From positions 20,709 through 84,708 of the forward strand of contig RPRQ01000013.1 in the NCBI GenBank assembly GCA_003818205.1: a DNA stretch of 64,000 nt, written 5' to 3'. Below, piece by piece: positions 63,030-64,000 of this stretch (position 1 is the stretch's first letter; each line of letters starts with the position of its first letter). This DNA comes from Bacteroidales bacterium. GTDB taxonomy: Bacteria; Bacteroidota; Bacteroidia; Bacteroidales; Tenuifilaceae. The notes under the pieces were generated by a model. That model had not been told where the DNA came from, made no database searches, and saw nothing but the letters and a program-made list of their open reading frames with translations. Made by a program: the position numbers and the translations under genes.

Positions 63030-63776
63030 ATGAAAAAGATTTTATTATTAAGTGTACTAGTTTTATCGATGACACAGTTGTGGTCACAACCTGTTGAGCA
63101 GGATAAAACCGTTGAAAGTAGAAACTTTCGTATTCCCTTGATTGGTGAGCAAGCACCATCATTTACCGCCGAGTCAACTAACGGGGTATTAAATTTTCCT
63201 GAAGACTATGGTCGTAAATGGAAAATACTCTTTAGTCACCCTCGGGACTTCACTCCCGTTTGTAGTTCGGAACTTCTTGAACTAGCAGACTTACAAAAAG
63301 AGTTTGATAAGCTGGGTGTAAAACTAGCTGTTATATCTACCGATCCTTTAAGCACCCATGTTCAGTGGAAAAAGGCATTGGAGGAGATTAGTATTAAAGA
63401 TAGAGAAAAGACAGCAATTAAATTCCCCCTCGTTGACGATGAGAAATTGGTAATTTCAAAGCAGTATGGGATGATCCATTCAGCAACAAACTCTACGATT
63501 GCTGTAAGAGGTGTTTTTATTATCGATCCGAAGGATGTAATTCAGGCGATCTACTTTTACCCGATGAGCGTTGGTCGAAACACAGATGAGCTAGTTAGGA
63601 TGGTAACTGCGCTTCAGTTAACATATGCTGAAAATGTGATGACCCCAGCGAACTGGAAATCGGGAAACGATTTTATGATACCATACTCACCTGAATCGAT
63701 TACCAGCAAATCTAAGGAGGTTCCTTCTGAGTTCTATAACCTCTCATGGTTTATGTGGTTTAAAAAGGCCAACTAG
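63030..63776 (+). CDS. Exported 1-Cys-type peroxiredoxin (Prx6/AhpC-TSA family)
   Basis: This 248-residue thiol peroxidase reduces H2O2 and alkyl hydroperoxides. The signal peptide (MKKILLLSVLVLSMTQLWSQ) indicates a periplasmic location. The peroxidatic Cys78 is in HPRDFTPVCSSELL, followed by KLAVISTDPLSTHVQW, and IAVRGVFIIDPKDVIQAIYFYPMSVGRN, the typical Prx6 segment with Arg. The C-terminal VMTPANWKSGNDFMIP extension also marks Prx6-type enzymes. No second resolving cysteine is visible in the mature protein, supporting a 1-Cys mechanism. A perfect terminator follows. Confidence 0.93.
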   Translation: MKKILLLSVLVLSMTQLWSQPVEQDKTVESRNFRIPLIGEQAPSFTAESTNGVLNFPEDYGRKWKILFSHPRDFTPVCSSELLELADLQKEFDKLGVKLAVISTDPLSTHVQWKKALEEISIKDREKTAIKFPLVDDEKLVISKQYGMIHSATNSTIAVRGVFIIDPKDVIQAIYFYPMSVGRNTDELVRMVTALQLTYAENVMTPANWKSGNDFMIPYSPESITSKSKEVPSEFYNLSWFMWFKKAN

Positions 63777-63783
63777 AAAACAG

Positions 63784-63810
63784 GAAAAGTCAGGGAAACC
63801 CTGACTTTTC
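63784..63810 (+). terminator. Rho-independent terminator after peroxiredoxin
   Basis: GAAAAGTCAGGG-AAA-CCCTGACTTTTC is a perfect 12-base stem with a 3-base loop, eight bases after the stop codon. Confidence 0.85.
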
Positions 63811-63918
63811 TCATTATAACCTCTTGGGTTTAATTTCCTTCCACTTCATTTTAATGTGTAATTCTTCTTAGAAATAAAATCATTATTAACCGAGAAAAAA
63901 ATCTAAAATCAATAGGTC

Positions 63919-63983
63919 GCAGCGATGCTGCTTCTAGCTAAAATGTAATCGTCTATTCTACAAATAGTTCGCAGCAATGCTGC
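63919..63983. repeat. Two GCAGCrATGCTGC palindromes 52 bases apart
   Basis: GCAGCGATGCTGC at 63919-63931 and GCAGCAATGCTGC at 63971-63983 share the surrounding TCGCAGC...GCTGCTT context. The window ends soon after with a further TCGCA. It may be the start of a longer array. No gene lies between 63777 and 64000. Confidence 0.45.
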
Positions 63984-64000
63984 TTTTCTATAGTCGCATA

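Overview
The window looks like a chromosomal segment of a Bacteroidota bacterium, most likely from the Bacteroidales/Marinilabiliales side. The evidence is a set of families largely confined to that phylum: carboxypeptidase-regulatory TonB receptors, a DUF4249 lipoprotein, a GLPGLI protein, giant Reg_prop/Y_Y_Y sensor kinases and a glycine-lipid acyltransferase pair. The DNA is moderately AT-rich, Shine-Dalgarno sites are weak, and several genes have a TAnnTTTG -7 box about 20-35 bases before the start codon. No rRNA, tRNA, transposase, prophage or CRISPR array was seen.

Layout. 1-5211: the 3' part of glycerol kinase, a LEA-like lipoprotein, an acetyltransferase, a SPOR protein and a long amidophosphoribosyltransferase. 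5250-14671 (minus): a tight six-gene operon. In transcription order it encodes a RyR-domain/PPM phosphatase fusion, a 1368-residue STAND NTPase (DUF4062-like domain, P-loop NTPase, WD40 propeller), an unknown 288-residue protein, an 8-cysteine zinc ribbon, an unknown 98-residue protein, and a HEAT/TPR protein ending in two ClpX-type zinc fingers. This is the best candidate for an undescribed signalling or conflict system. 14753-16591: glsB and glsA for glycine lipids. 16674-24173: two giant sensor kinases 24 bases apart. 24492-29864: MarC protein, repeat-rich surface protein, acetyltransferase, tail-fibre-like protein, small membrane protein and a ParDE toxin-antitoxin pair with a visible operator. 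30011-35918: an OmpR-type two-component system divergent from a GLPGLI protein and an outer-membrane beta-barrel. 36343-42154: TonB receptor, DUF4249 lipoprotein, 7TM LytS-type kinase and LytTR regulator. 42171-44485: four copies of a short element with 15-base terminal inverted repeats, two of them bracketing an LpxL-like acyltransferase. 44487-48866: a third giant hybrid sensor. 48867-64000: intergenic repeats and mostly single housekeeping or envelope genes (DUF2807, GH20-like, HI0933 flavoprotein, THUMP RNA methyltransferase, amino-acid permease, Tag glycosylase, secreted caspase-like peptidase, CsaA, an RsmH-type methyltransferase, exported peroxiredoxin).

How it fits together. The dominant theme is envelope sensing and envelope lipid metabolism: three giant periplasmic-propeller sensors, two classical two-component pairs next to TonB-type receptors, and three lipid acyltransferases. 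The six-gene operon is cytoplasmic by sequence (no signal peptides) and combines an NTPase switch, a phosphatase and several scaffold or zinc-finger proteins. Its role is inferred only from architecture. Repeats are concentrated in gaps at 26.6, 42-44.5, 49 and 61 kb, and several end within two bases of a stop codon.
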